Assembly (NCBI RefSeq): GCF_013030945.1
Contig: NZ_JABBXF010000035.1
Span: forward strand, 1 to 64,000
Direction: 5' to 3'
Source of the DNA: Streptomyces morookaense
Lineage (GTDB): Bacteria; Actinomycetota; Actinomycetes; Streptomycetales; Streptomycetaceae
Length of the DNA: 64,000 nucleotides
Every line of letters begins with the position of its first letter. The stretch's first letter is position 1. Shown here piece by piece: positions 34,803 to 42,483 of this stretch. The notes beneath the pieces are model-generated. The model had not been told where the DNA came from. It was given only the letters and a program-made list of their open reading frames with translations, and did no database searches. The position numbers were made by a program, and so were the translations under genes.

Positions 34803-35819
34803 TCAGAGGCTGACGATCATCTTGCCGGTGTTGTCGCCGCGCAGCAGGCCGAGGAAGGCGTCGCCCATGTTCTCGATGCCCTCCACGACCGTCGCCCGGG
34901 CCGTGAGCTCGCCGGAGCGCACCCAGCCGCCGACCTCCTTGAAGAACTGCGGGCGCAGTGCGTCGTGGTCGGAGACGATCATGCCCTGCAGGCGCAGCCG
35001 CTTGCCGATGATCTGGACCATGTTGCGCGGGCCCGGGGCCGCCTGCGTGTCGTTGTACTGGGAGATCGCGCCGCACAGCACGGCGCGCCCGTGCTGCTTG
35101 AGGACGGAGATCGCGGCCTCGAGGTGCTCGCCGCCGACGTTGTCGAAGTAGACATCGATGCCGTCGGGGGCGGCCTCCTTCAGCTGCTCCAGGACCGGGC
35201 CGTCCTTGTAGTTGAAAGCGGCGTCGAAGCCGAGCTCCTCGGTGAGGTGGCGGACCTTCTCCGCGGAACCGGCGCTGCCGATCACCCGCGAGGCGCCCTT
35301 GAGCTTCGCGATCTGGCCGACCATGCTGCCGACCGCGCCGGCCGCGCCGGAGACGAAGACCGCGTCGCCCTCCTTGAACGAGCCGACCTCCAGCAGGCCC
35401 GCGTAGGCGGTCATGCCGGGCATGCCCATCACACCCAGGTAGGTGGCGAGCGGGGCCGCCTCCTCGTCGACCTTGACGGCGTGACGCGCGTCGACCAGCG
35501 CGTACTCGCGCCAGCCCAGGCCGTGCAGCACATGATCGCCGGGGGCGAAGCCGTCGGCACGCGAGGCGACGACCTCGCCGACCGCGCCGCCGTCCATGGG
35601 GTGGTCGAGCTTGAAGGGCGGAACGTACGACTTGACGTCGTTCATCCGGCCGCGCATGTACGGGTCGACCGAGAGGTGCAGGTTGCGGACGACGAGCTGG
35701 CCCTCGCCGGGCTCGGGTACCGTCGCCTCGCGCAGGGCGAAGTCCTCGGGCTTCGGCCAGCCCTGCGGGCGGGCGACGAGGTGCCATTCACGGCTGGTGG
35801 CGGGCAGTGCGGACGACAT
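34803..35819 (-). CDS. NADPH-dependent zinc-free MDR reductase
   Basis: The 338-aa protein is a medium-chain dehydrogenase/reductase of the prostaglandin/alkenal reductase branch (curA, leukotriene B4 dehydrogenase): LRNLHLSVDPYMRGRMND-type N-terminus (RNLHLSVDPYMRGRM), nucleotide motif SGAAGAVGSMVGQIAK and YFDNVGGEHLEAA. It would reduce alpha,beta-unsaturated carbonyls formed by lipid peroxidation, which suits its place with ohr. ATG 35819 has a very strong AGGAGG site. It is divergent from a MarR regulator gene. Confidence 0.94.
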   Translation of the reverse strand: MSSALPATSREWHLVARPQGWPKPEDFALREATVPEPGEGQLVVRNLHLSVDPYMRGRMNDVKSYVPPFKLDHPMDGGAVGEVVASRADGFAPGDHVLHGLGWREYALVDARHAVKVDEEAAPLATYLGVMGMPGMTAYAGLLEVGSFKEGDAVFVSGAAGAVGSMVGQIAKLKGASRVIGSAGSAEKVRHLTEELGFDAAFNYKDGPVLEQLKEAAPDGIDVYFDNVGGEHLEAAISVLKQHGRAVLCGAISQYNDTQAAPGPRNMVQIIGKRLRLQGMIVSDHDALRPQFFKEVGGWVRSGELTARATVVEGIENMGDAFLGLLRGDNTGKMIVSL

Positions 35820-35854
35820 GGACTGAGCCTCCTAAAGCTTCACTTCCTGAAACA

Positions 35855-35884
35855 ACCATGCTCCTCGATATTTCATGTTGTCAA
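35855..35884 (-). promoter_or_regulatory. Candidate promoter of the MDR reductase-ohr unit
   Basis: TTGACA (35884-35879, minus strand) and CATGGT (35860-35855) are 18 bp apart. Within the region ACAACCATG and CATGTTGT (35852-35881) form an imperfect inverted repeat that may be the MarR operator. The AT-rich patch GATATTTCAT is unusual for the genome. Confidence 0.5.
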
Positions 35885-35905
35885 GCAAAGGGGTAGCCTG
35901 TCCTC

Positions 35906-36352
35906 ATGACGCAGCACAGCCACGACCCCGCCGCACCCGCCGATGCCCTCACCGTCGAGGTGGTCGAACTCATCGGGACCGTCGTGGCGCGCTACCACGA
36001 AGAGTACGAGCACGCCGCCGCCCGGCACGCGCTGACCGGCGCCCAGGCGCGTGTCCTGGCCCTGCTCTCCCGCGAGCCGATGCCCATGCGGCGCATCGCC
36101 CAGCAGCTGAAGTGCGAGCCGTCCAACGTCACCGGCATCGTGGACCGGCTGGAGGCGCGCGGCCTGGTGGAGCGGCGGCCCGACCCCGACGACCGCCGGG
36201 TGAAACTGGCCGCCGTCACGGACGAGGGGATGGGCACCGCGGGGCGGCTGCGGGCGTCCCTGAACTTTGCGCGCGAACCGCTGGCCGCCCTCTCGGCGGA
36301 GGACCGGGGGGTTCTCCGGGACCTGCTGCGCAGGATGCTCGGTACCGCGTAA
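35906..36352 (+). CDS. MarR-family regulator
   Basis: The 148-aa protein is a MarR winged-helix dimer: ALTGAQARVLALLSREPMPMRRIAQQL (cited in parts TGAQARVLALL and MPMRRIAQQL), recognition helix EPSNVTGIVDRLEARGL and wing RRPDPDDRRVKLAAVTD. It lacks the N-terminal redox Cys of OhrR, so if it controls the divergent MDR-ohr unit it must sense a ligand, or peroxide indirectly. ATG 35906 has no strong ribosome site. It is followed by an intergenic repeat. Confidence 0.93.
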   Translation: MTQHSHDPAAPADALTVEVVELIGTVVARYHEEYEHAAARHALTGAQARVLALLSREPMPMRRIAQQLKCEPSNVTGIVDRLEARGLVERRPDPDDRRVKLAAVTDEGMGTAGRLRASLNFAREPLAALSAEDRGVLRDLLRRMLGTA

Positions 36353-36371
36353 GCGGTGCGCCGGCTCTCGG

Positions 36372-36465
36372 GTGCGGGTCCGCTGTGGCTGGTCGCGCAG
36401 TTCCTCCCCCAGCTACCGCTGGGGGGACCCCCAGAGGTGCCCCCAGCGCCCCTTACGGGGCGCCC
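36372..36465. repeat. Dispersed intergenic repeat, copy D
   Basis: GTGGCTGGTCGCGCAGTTCC is followed by CTCCCCCAGCTACCGCTGGGGG and GCGCCCCTTACGGGGCGC. The right arm lies inside the 3' end of the next gene and provides its stop codon. Confidence 0.88.
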
Positions 36466-36971
36466 ATGCTCAGGGACTCCGTCTTGACCACCGTTCCCAA
36501 CCGCGGCATGTCCAGCGTCACCGACGCCCGGTGCTCCTCCGCCGTCATCGCGCTCATCGCGTCCTCGACGAAGACCAGTTCGTAGCCGTGGTCGGCGGCG
36601 GCCCGCGCCGTCGACTCCACCCCGAGGTTGGTGGCGATCCCGGCGAGGACCAGGGTGCGCACACCCAGGCCGCGCAACCTCTCGTCCAGGTCGGTGCCGT
36701 GGAAGGCACCGACCGCCCGCTTCACGATCTCGATGTCGCCCGGCTCGGCGACCCCGGGGAGCAGCCCGCTGCCGGGCGGCTGTTCGGCCGGCCCGGGCCG
36801 CTCGACCCGCACGGCCACCACCGGCGCCCCCGCCTTGCGGAACGCGCGCGCCAACTCCATCGCCCTTCCGGCCACTTCGTCACCGCTGTGCGGTGCGAGA
36901 GGCAACGCCACGATGCGTTCCATGAGGTCGACGAGGACGAGGGCAGAGCGCTGGGGGTCGATTTCCGTCAT
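36453..36971 (-). CDS. Isochorismatase-fold hydrolase lacking the catalytic Cys
   Basis: The 172-aa protein has the cysteine-hydrolase/isochorismatase fold. Asp15 in ALVLVDLMER and Lys84 in EIVKRAVGAF are the first two triad residues. The third, normally Cys in ATDxCVEST, is Gly117 in ATNLGVEST. This Gly is typical of true isochorismatases, which need no Cys, but no siderophore genes are nearby. Alternatively it is a non-catalytic relative. ATG 36971. Its last codons (MGAP stop) come from the right arm of repeat copy D. Confidence 0.88.
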   Translation of the reverse strand: MTEIDPQRSALVLVDLMERIVALPLAPHSGDEVAGRAMELARAFRKAGAPVVAVRVERPGPAEQPPGSGLLPGVAEPGDIEIVKRAVGAFHGTDLDERLRGLGVRTLVLAGIATNLGVESTARAAADHGYELVFVEDAMSAMTAEEHRASVTLDMPRLGTVVKTESLSMGAP

Positions 36972-37178
36972 GGCCAGACCGTACCCGGCGGGCACCCGGC
37001 CCGGGCGGCCTCCCGGCCAGCTCCCGGCCGACGGCAGGTAAAGGTTGCGCGAAACGGCGTGCGGGCGAGGGGACTTCAGGCTCCTTGCCCCACAACTCCC
37101 CGATCCATGGGGATCCTTACGATTCCGGCCACCGGGCCCGTCCGGACCGGGTGCCCGAGGGGCTGGTGGTGCGCCACC

Positions 37179-37775
37179 ATGAACACCATGAGCACAGTCC
37201 CCGAGCCCTTCGGCCCGCTGGAGTTCCAGCTCGTCCTGCTGCGCCGGATGGCCGACCACCAGCCGGAACTGGTCGAGGACGCCCTGCGCGAACTGGGCGT
37301 CGACCGGTCCGCGATGCGCGAGGCCAACCGCCGCTGGCAGGCCATGCTGCACTCCCCGCGGCGCCGCGCGGCCGGCCCCCGCTACCGCTCGGTGCTCGGC
37401 CCGCCCGAGACCGCGACCACGCGTACCGTCGGCGACCTGGCCTTCGAGGCCCTGACCTGGCCGGTGCCGCTCTGGCCCGACCTGCGCTTCGAGGTGCTGG
37501 CCGCACCCGGCGGCGCGGTCTGGAACGAGTGGCTGGTCCGCGCCCCGGCCTCGCGCGGCCCCGCCCTGCGCACCGTCGAGGACCTGGTGCCCTGGTCGTG
37601 CACGGTGGACGAGGTCGCCCGCGCCTTCGCGCCCGCGCGCCCGATGGAGGGCACCGCCCCCACCCGCTGGCGGCTGTCCTTCACGGCAGCGGACGCGGAC
37701 GGGGAGGAGAAGGAGTACGTCGCGGAGTTCACCTGGGGGCTGTTCCAGCGGCTCGTTCCCCAGCTCCTTCTTTAG
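37179..37775 (+). CDS. Conserved hypothetical protein
   Basis: The 198-aa soluble protein has no motif I recognize. Distinct features are the helical N-terminus LEFQLVLLRRMADHQPELVEDALRE (cited as LVLLRRMADHQPELVEDA), a Pro/Trp-rich middle (LTWPVPLWPDLRFEVLA, GGAVWNEWLVRAP) and the acidic C-terminus before TWGLFQRLVPQLLL. The compact size and aromatic-rich core suggest a folded domain of unknown type. Two starts are possible, ATG 37179 and ATG 37188; neither has a strong site. Its third-position bias is that of a real gene. Confidence 0.75.
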   Translation: MNTMSTVPEPFGPLEFQLVLLRRMADHQPELVEDALRELGVDRSAMREANRRWQAMLHSPRRRAAGPRYRSVLGPPETATTRTVGDLAFEALTWPVPLWPDLRFEVLAAPGGAVWNEWLVRAPASRGPALRTVEDLVPWSCTVDEVARAFAPARPMEGTAPTRWRLSFTAADADGEEKEYVAEFTWGLFQRLVPQLLL

Positions 37776-37838
37776 GCGGAGCCGAAGATGGCCGATCGTC
37801 CGAGGCGAACGCACCCGGCCGCTCCCTACGGTGAGCCC

Positions 37839-38399
37839 ATGCCCCGCACACGACTCTCCCCCCTCGCCCTGCTGCTGGTGCTGCCGGCCCTGCTGGTGGC
37901 CGGCTGCGCTCTGGGCAGCGGCACGGACAAGGCGATCGGCGGGCCGGCGCGGGACGAGGAGCCGGCGCGGGTCTCCATACCGTCCATCGGCGTGGACAGC
38001 CCGCTGATCCGGCTGGGCCCGGGCAAGGACGGCAAAGCGCAGCTCCCGCCGCCCGAGAAGGGCATGACCGCCGGCTGGTACACGGGCGGCGCCGTGCCCG
38101 GCGACACCGGGGCGGCCGTGATCATCGGGCACGACGCCGCCCGCACCGGCAAGGCCGTCTTCCGCGATCTGAAGAAGGTCCGCGAGGGCACGGTCGTCGA
38201 CGTGCGGCGCGGCGACGGCCGGGTGCTGCACTTCACCGTCACCGGCACGGAGACCGTCCGGAAGGACGCCTTCCCCACCCGGAAGGTCTACGGCGGCACG
38301 ATCGAGAAGGCCCTGCGCCTGGTCACCTGCGCAGGCGACCAGGACGCCGGCGGGCACCCCGTGGACAACCTCATCGTCTACGCATCCCTGCAATCATGA
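37839..38399 (+). CDS. Class F sortase-like lipoprotein
   Basis: The 186-aa precursor has a lipobox LLVAGC (Cys23), so it is anchored outside the membrane by lipid rather than by a transmembrane helix. The sortase fold is visible with His98 in IIGHDAARTGK and Cys164 in LRLVTCAGD. In the last strand HPVDNLIVYA the usual Arg of the triad seems to be Val176. Class F enzymes are single-domain actinobacterial sortases of poorly known function. It is followed 4 bp later by the DUF1275 gene. Activity is uncertain without the Arg. Confidence 0.85.
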   Translation: MPRTRLSPLALLLVLPALLVAGCALGSGTDKAIGGPARDEEPARVSIPSIGVDSPLIRLGPGKDGKAQLPPPEKGMTAGWYTGGAVPGDTGAAVIIGHDAARTGKAVFRDLKKVREGTVVDVRRGDGRVLHFTVTGTETVRKDAFPTRKVYGGTIEKALRLVTCAGDQDAGGHPVDNLIVYASLQS

Positions 38400-38403
38400 C
38401 CCG

Positions 38404-39081
38404 GTGACCGCACGCCCGTCGTGGCAGCCGACCCTGCTGATGGCGCTGACCGTCGTCAGCGGCATCGTCGACGCCGTCAGCTACCTCGGGCTCGGACACG
38501 TCTTCACCGCGAACATGACCGGCAACGTGGTGGTCCTCGGCTTCGCGGCCGGCGGCGCCCCGGGCTTCTCGGCCGCCGGCTCGCTGATCTCGCTCGCCGG
38601 CTTCGGGGCCGGGGCCGTGCTCGCCGGCCGGTTCGCGAACGCCCTGGCCGCACATCCGGCGCGGTGGCGGACGGGCTGGGCACTCCTGGCCGAGGCGGTC
38701 CTGATGGCCGGGGCGGCCGCGGCGGCGGGCGCCTCGCGGTACGCGGGGATCGGCGTGCTGGCGGTCGCGATGGGGGTGCGCAATGCGACGGTGCGGCGGA
38801 TGGCGGTGCCGGACATGACCACGACCGTGCTGACGATGGCCCTCACCGGGCTGGCCTCCGAGTCCCGGCTCGCCGGCGGCCGGGGCCCCCGGTCCCTGCG
38901 CCGGGGCGGGGCCGCACTGGCGATGGCCGCGGGCGCCTGCGCGGGTGCAGCACTGGTGCTGCGGCACGGCGCCGCCCCGCCCCTGTGGGCGACGGCGGCG
39001 TGCGTGGGGGTGCTGGCGGGGGCGTGTCTGGCCCCCGCCCCCTGGAACCGTCCCCCTACGCCAGCTCGGCCGCCAGCGTGA
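38404..39081 (+). CDS. DUF1275 (YoaK-like) membrane protein
   Basis: The 225-aa protein has about six hydrophobic helices and the family signature at its start: LTVVSGIVDAVSYLGLGHVFTANMTGN (cited as SGIVDAVSYLGLG and VFTANMTGN). A second conserved stretch is GVRNATVRRMAVPDMTTTVLT. DUF1275 proteins are inner-membrane proteins of unknown function, perhaps permease-like. GTG 38404 overlaps closely with the sortase gene, implying an operon. The last 26 bp overlap the 3' end of the converging OsmC gene. Confidence 0.93.
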   Translation: MTARPSWQPTLLMALTVVSGIVDAVSYLGLGHVFTANMTGNVVVLGFAAGGAPGFSAAGSLISLAGFGAGAVLAGRFANALAAHPARWRTGWALLAEAVLMAGAAAAAGASRYAGIGVLAVAMGVRNATVRRMAVPDMTTTVLTMALTGLASESRLAGGRGPRSLRRGGAALAMAAGACAGAALVLRHGAAPPLWATAACVGVLAGACLAPAPWNRPPTPARPPA

Positions 39082-39481
39082 TCGTCGTCCCGGCGAGCGC
39101 CTGGCTCACCGGGCAGTTCTTCTTGGCCTCCTCCGCCGCGGCGGCGAACCCCTCCTCGTCCAGGCCCGGCACCTCGCCGCGCACCGTCAGGTGGATGCCC
39201 GTGATGCCCTCGCCCGGCTGGAAGGTGACCTCCGCCTTGGTCTCCAGCCGGGTGGGCGGGGTGCCCGCGCCCGCCAGGCCGTGCGACAGGGCCATGGAGA
39301 AGCAGCTGGAGTGGGCGCCGGCGATCAACTCCTCAGGGCTCGTCTTGCCGTTGGCCTGCTCGGACCGCGACGGCCAGGACACCGGCTGGTCGGAGATGCC
39401 GGACGAGTCGAAGCTGACGACCCCGCTGCCCTTGAGCAGGTCGCCGGTCCATACGGTGTGCGCAATACGGTTCGTGGCCAT
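39056..39481 (-). CDS. OsmC-family peroxiredoxin
   Basis: The 141-aa protein reduces organic peroxides with the Cys60/Cys123 pair (in GAHSSCFSMALS and KNCPVSQAL), the arrangement of OsmC rather than Ohr (which lies at 34342). The N-terminal TVWTGDLLKGSGVVSF is typical. ATG 39481 follows AGGAGG. It is downstream of the thioredoxin gene on the same strand with 51 bp between. It ends within the DUF1275 gene. Confidence 0.94.
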   Translation of the reverse strand: MATNRIAHTVWTGDLLKGSGVVSFDSSGISDQPVSWPSRSEQANGKTSPEELIAGAHSSCFSMALSHGLAGAGTPPTRLETKAEVTFQPGEGITGIHLTVRGEVPGLDEEGFAAAAEEAKKNCPVSQALAGTTITLAAELA

Positions 39482-39532
39482 GCCGGTTCCTCCTGGTGAA
39501 CGATCTCGTACGTATCGTGCCGTATCCCGCCC

Positions 39533-39913
39533 TCACGCGTCGTCAGGCCGCTCCGCCTTCGCGATGGAGGCCCGGACCTCGTCCATGTCCAGCGCCCGCG
39601 CCTGGCGGATGACGTCCTCCAGCGCGGCCTCGGGCAGCGCACCCGGCTGGGCGAACACCGCGATGTTCTCCCGCACGATCATCAGCGTCGGAATCGACCG
39701 GATCTCGAAGGCGGCCGCCAGCTCCGGCTGCGCCTCGGTGTCCACCTTCCCGAACACCAGGTCCCCGTGCCGCTCGGCGGCCTTCTCGTAGACCGGCGCG
39801 AACGACCGGCACGGCCCGCACCAGGCGGCCCAGAAGTCGATGAGCACGAACCCGCTGCCGGAGACGATCGCGTCGAAGTTGTCCTTGGTGAGCTCCACCG
39901 TGCTGCTGCCCAT
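39533..39913 (-). CDS. Thioredoxin
   Basis: The 126-aa protein is a thioredoxin: WAAWCGPCRSF with Cys32 and Cys35, and the cis-Pro loop RSIPTLMI. About 20 residues longer than E. coli TrxA because of a C-terminal helical tail ending AERPDDA. It reduces disulfides in the cytoplasm and probably serves the peroxiredoxins around it. ATG 39913. It is not the trxA next to trxB near the origin, so it is an auxiliary thioredoxin. Confidence 0.95.
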   Translation of the reverse strand: MGSSTVELTKDNFDAIVSGSGFVLIDFWAAWCGPCRSFAPVYEKAAERHGDLVFGKVDTEAQPELAAAFEIRSIPTLMIVRENIAVFAQPGALPEAALEDVIRQARALDMDEVRASIAKAERPDDA

Positions 39914-39935
39914 GAGCGCTTCCCGCTTCCCGTGG

Positions 39936-39963
39936 CCGTTACGTTGCTCCGCGACCGTAACGG
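39936..39963. promoter_or_regulatory. Inverted repeat upstream of thioredoxin gene
   Basis: CCGTTACG and CGTAACGG form perfect 8-bp arms around a 12-base centre, 23 bp upstream of the thioredoxin start in the divergent gap with the 40054 gene. It is a plausible operator for either gene; the regulator is unknown. Confidence 0.4.
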
Positions 39964-40053
39964 GTCCGTACGGCCGCGTATTCCGGGCAGACGATCGAGT
40001 AGCCTGACGCCTCGTAGCCCCGCACTGCAGGGGGCTGTACTCGGGAGGGTCCG

Positions 40054-40512
40054 ATGAACTGTTTCTTTGATCCGTCGCACGGCCAGGGCATGCAGAACGT
40101 CATGTGGGCGCCGCAGTGGGGCGTCGTGCGCAACGTGATGGCGTGCACCGCGTGCGCCCAGCGCTGGGCGACGATGCAGCAGCAGGCGGCGCAGGGCAAC
40201 AACGCCGGTTACGCCGCCCAGGGTTACGCGCAGGCGCCCCAGCAGGGTTACGCCGCGCCCCAGGGCCGCCCCGGCTACGCGCCGCAGGGCCAGCCCGGTT
40301 ACGCCGCCCCGGCCCAGCCGGGCTACGCCCAGCCGCAGCGCCAGGGTCCCGGCTGGGGCGGCGTGGCGGCCGGTGTCGCGGCGGGTGCGATCGGCGGTGC
40401 GCTGCTCAACGAGATGATGGACGAGGACGAGCCGCGGGTCGTCAACAACTACATCGACAACAGCGAGTACGTCGAGGTCGACGGCGACGGTGACGGCGAC
40501 AGCTGGTTCTGA
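40054..40512 (+). CDS. Gly/Tyr/Gln-rich protein with N-terminal Cys motif
   Basis: The 152-aa protein has three parts. The first 40 residues hold CFFDPSHGQGMQNVMWAPQW and ACTACAQRW, with Cys3, Cys31 and Cys34 forming a possible metal site. Residues 50-110 are low-complexity with GYAxQ-type repeats (GYAAQGYAQAPQQGYAAPQG). A Gly/Ala helix GVAAGVAAGAIGGALL then leads to an acidic C-terminus (DGDGDGDSWF). Starts at ATG 40054 behind GGGAGGG. It looks like a surface or condensate-type protein; no function is known to me. Confidence 0.8.
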   Translation: MNCFFDPSHGQGMQNVMWAPQWGVVRNVMACTACAQRWATMQQQAAQGNNAGYAAQGYAQAPQQGYAAPQGRPGYAPQGQPGYAAPAQPGYAQPQRQGPGWGGVAAGVAAGAIGGALLNEMMDEDEPRVVNNYIDNSEYVEVDGDGDGDSWF

Positions 40513-40582
40513 GGCCGTGTCCCCGGGAGTGAGGCCGTGCGGGTCACGGGAGGATCCACCCCGCACGACCTAGACTCCTGTC

Positions 40583-40981
40583 ATGGATGCGCAAGCCCAC
40601 AGGGTGGAACAGGCCGTCGCCGTGCTGAAGGCGGTGGCCGACCCCACGCGGTTCCAGGTGCTCTGGGCGCTGACCCGGCGCGAGCACTCCGTGGGCCAGC
40701 TCGCGGACATGGTCGGCGCGCATGTCGCCGCCGTCTCCCAGCACCTTGCGCGGCTGCGGACCGCCGGCCTTGTCGCCTCGCGGCGTGAGGGGACGCGGAT
40801 CTATTACCGGGCGGCCGGGGAGCAGGTGCGTGCGCTCCTGGAGGGTGCCGTGCTTGCTGCGCAGGGCGAAGCGGCTCCGCCTGAGGAGGCGGGGGCGACC
40901 GAGTCGCTGCCGGCCGCGGACATAGCCGCTGCTCGGGGGCGGGCTCGCCTGCGGCGGTCGCGGCCGCAAACCAGCGGCTGA
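40583..40981 (+). CDS. ArsR/SmtB-family regulator
   Basis: The 132-aa protein has the ArsR winged helix: VLKAVADPTRFQVLWALTRREH, then VGQLADMVGAHVAAVSQHLARLRTAG (cited as VAAVSQHLARLRTAG) and REGTRIYYRAAGE. None of the known metal-binding Cys pairs (e.g. ELCVCDL) are present; the helix reads HSVGQLADMVG, but His/Asp sites at the alpha-5 end could bind zinc or nickel. ATG 40583. It ends next to repeat copy E. No transporter gene is divergent, though an ABC transporter converges from the right. Confidence 0.92.
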   Translation: MDAQAHRVEQAVAVLKAVADPTRFQVLWALTRREHSVGQLADMVGAHVAAVSQHLARLRTAGLVASRREGTRIYYRAAGEQVRALLEGAVLAAQGEAAPPEEAGATESLPAADIAAARGRARLRRSRPQTSG

Positions 40982-40994
40982 GCATCTTCGGCGG

Positions 40995-41078
40995 CTGCGG
41001 GCCGTCTGTGGTTGCTCGCGCAGTTCCTCCCCCAGCTACCGCTGGGGGGACCCCCAGCGCCCCTTCGGGGCGCGGCTG
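40995..41078. repeat. Dispersed intergenic repeat, copy E
   Basis: Contains TTGCTCGCGCAGTTCC, CTCCCCCAGCTACCGCTGGGGG and GCGCCCCTTCGGGGCGC. It fills the gap between converging ArsR and ABC ATPase genes, where it may act as a terminator for both. Confidence 0.87.
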
Positions 41079-41092
41079 ACCGGGGCGCAACC

Positions 41093-42457
41093 CTACGAGG
41101 CGGCCGCCTCGTCCAGGGCGTATTCCTCCGGGCCCGCGTCGTACGCGTACAGCTCCGCGTAGCGGCCCCAGTCCGTGGCCGTTTCCAGTTGTTCCGTCAC
41201 CTGTTCGCTCGTGTAGTGGTGGGCCAGCAGGTCGCGGAAGAAGCCCGCGCGTACCGGGCCCGCCGTGCGGCGCAGAGTGGTGACGACCAGCCTGACCAGG
41301 GGGGCCGCCTCCAGGACCGCGTCCGCGAAGATCCTCTTGGACTCCTGCACATCCGCGCGCGCGAAGGCGGTGCCGCGCGGGGTCAGCAGCAGGTCGCCCT
41401 CGCGGACGAAGGAGAAGCCCAGCAGGTCCAGCGCGTCGACCTGGGGCAGCAGGTCGTCCACCTCCAGGCCGAGTTCCTCGGCGAGGTCCGCCAGGTCGCA
41501 GTGGTCGCCGTGCTGCGCGACGATCTCGGCGAGGCCGGAGAGGCCGTCGACGCTGGCCCGCGGCAGCGGTGTGTTGGCCAGGGTGCGCCGGTCCGGTTCC
41601 GTGGGCCCGGCGGCGGTGCGGCCGGGCAGGTGCGGGGCGGTGTCCTTCTCGCGGCCGGTCATGACCTGGTAGACCGCGTCGATGAGCGCGTCGAACGCGG
41701 GCGAGTTGCGGTCGCGGGGACGTTCCAGGGGGACGTCGAAGGTGGCCCTGAGGGTGCCGGGGCGCGAGCCGAGGAGGACGACGCGGTCGGCCATCAGCAC
41801 CGCCTCCTCGATGTTGTGGGTGACCAACACGACGGCGCGGGTGGGGAATTGGCCGGACTCCCACAGCTCCATCAGCTCGCCGCGCAGGTTCTCCGCGGTG
41901 AGCACGTCGAGTGCGGAGAACGGCTCGTCCATCATCAGCACGTCGGGTTCGACGACCAGGGCGCGGGCGAAGCCGACGCGCTGGCGCATGCCGCCGGAGA
42001 GCTCCTTGGGGTAGGCGGACTCGAAGCCGTCGAGGCCGATGAGGTCGATGGCCTGGAGTGCCGCCTCGGCGCGCTCGCGGGCGGGCACCCCCCGTGCCTC
42101 CAGGCCGAGTTCGACGTTCTGCTGGACGGTCAGCCAGGGCAGCAGCGCAAAGGTCTGGAAGACCATGGCGGTGCCGGGGTTGGCGCCGTCGAGGGGCTTG
42201 CCGCGGTAGGCGACCGTGCCGGAGCTCGCGGGGATCAGGCCGGCCAGGCAGCGCAGCAGCGTGGACTTGCCGGAGCCCGAGCGGCCGAGCAGGGCGACGA
42301 TCTCCCCGGCGCGTATCTCCAGGTCTATCCCGGCCAGGACGGGCAGTTCGGCGTCGGCGCCGGCATAGGTCTTCGTGACCGCCTCGGCGGCGAGCAGGAC
42401 CTCGCCGTCGGCCGGGCGGGGGCGGGCCGTCCCGTCGGCGGCGGGGCTCGTGGCCAT
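41093..42457 (-). CDS. ABC transporter ATPase with AAA-associated C-terminal domain
   Basis: The 454-aa protein is a NitT/TauT-type ATPase: Walker A LLGRSGSGKSTLL, signature LSGGMRQRVGFARAL and Walker B VLMMDEPFSALD within the first 260 residues. The remaining 190 residues form the AAA-associated helical domain found in one branch of this family. ATG 42457 with AAGGAG; it follows the permease gene at 26 bp, so they are one operon. A substrate-binding protein gene is absent nearby. Nitrate, sulfonate or a metal are possible substrates, none is supported. Confidence 0.94.
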   Translation of the reverse strand: MATSPAADGTARPRPADGEVLLAAEAVTKTYAGADAELPVLAGIDLEIRAGEIVALLGRSGSGKSTLLRCLAGLIPASSGTVAYRGKPLDGANPGTAMVFQTFALLPWLTVQQNVELGLEARGVPARERAEAALQAIDLIGLDGFESAYPKELSGGMRQRVGFARALVVEPDVLMMDEPFSALDVLTAENLRGELMELWESGQFPTRAVVLVTHNIEEAVLMADRVVLLGSRPGTLRATFDVPLERPRDRNSPAFDALIDAVYQVMTGREKDTAPHLPGRTAAGPTEPDRRTLANTPLPRASVDGLSGLAEIVAQHGDHCDLADLAEELGLEVDDLLPQVDALDLLGFSFVREGDLLLTPRGTAFARADVQESKRIFADAVLEAAPLVRLVVTTLRRTAGPVRAGFFRDLLAHHYTSEQVTEQLETATDWGRYAELYAYDAGPEEYALDEAAAS

Positions 42458-42483
42458 GGCGGGGCTCCTTCCAGCAGAGCGGT

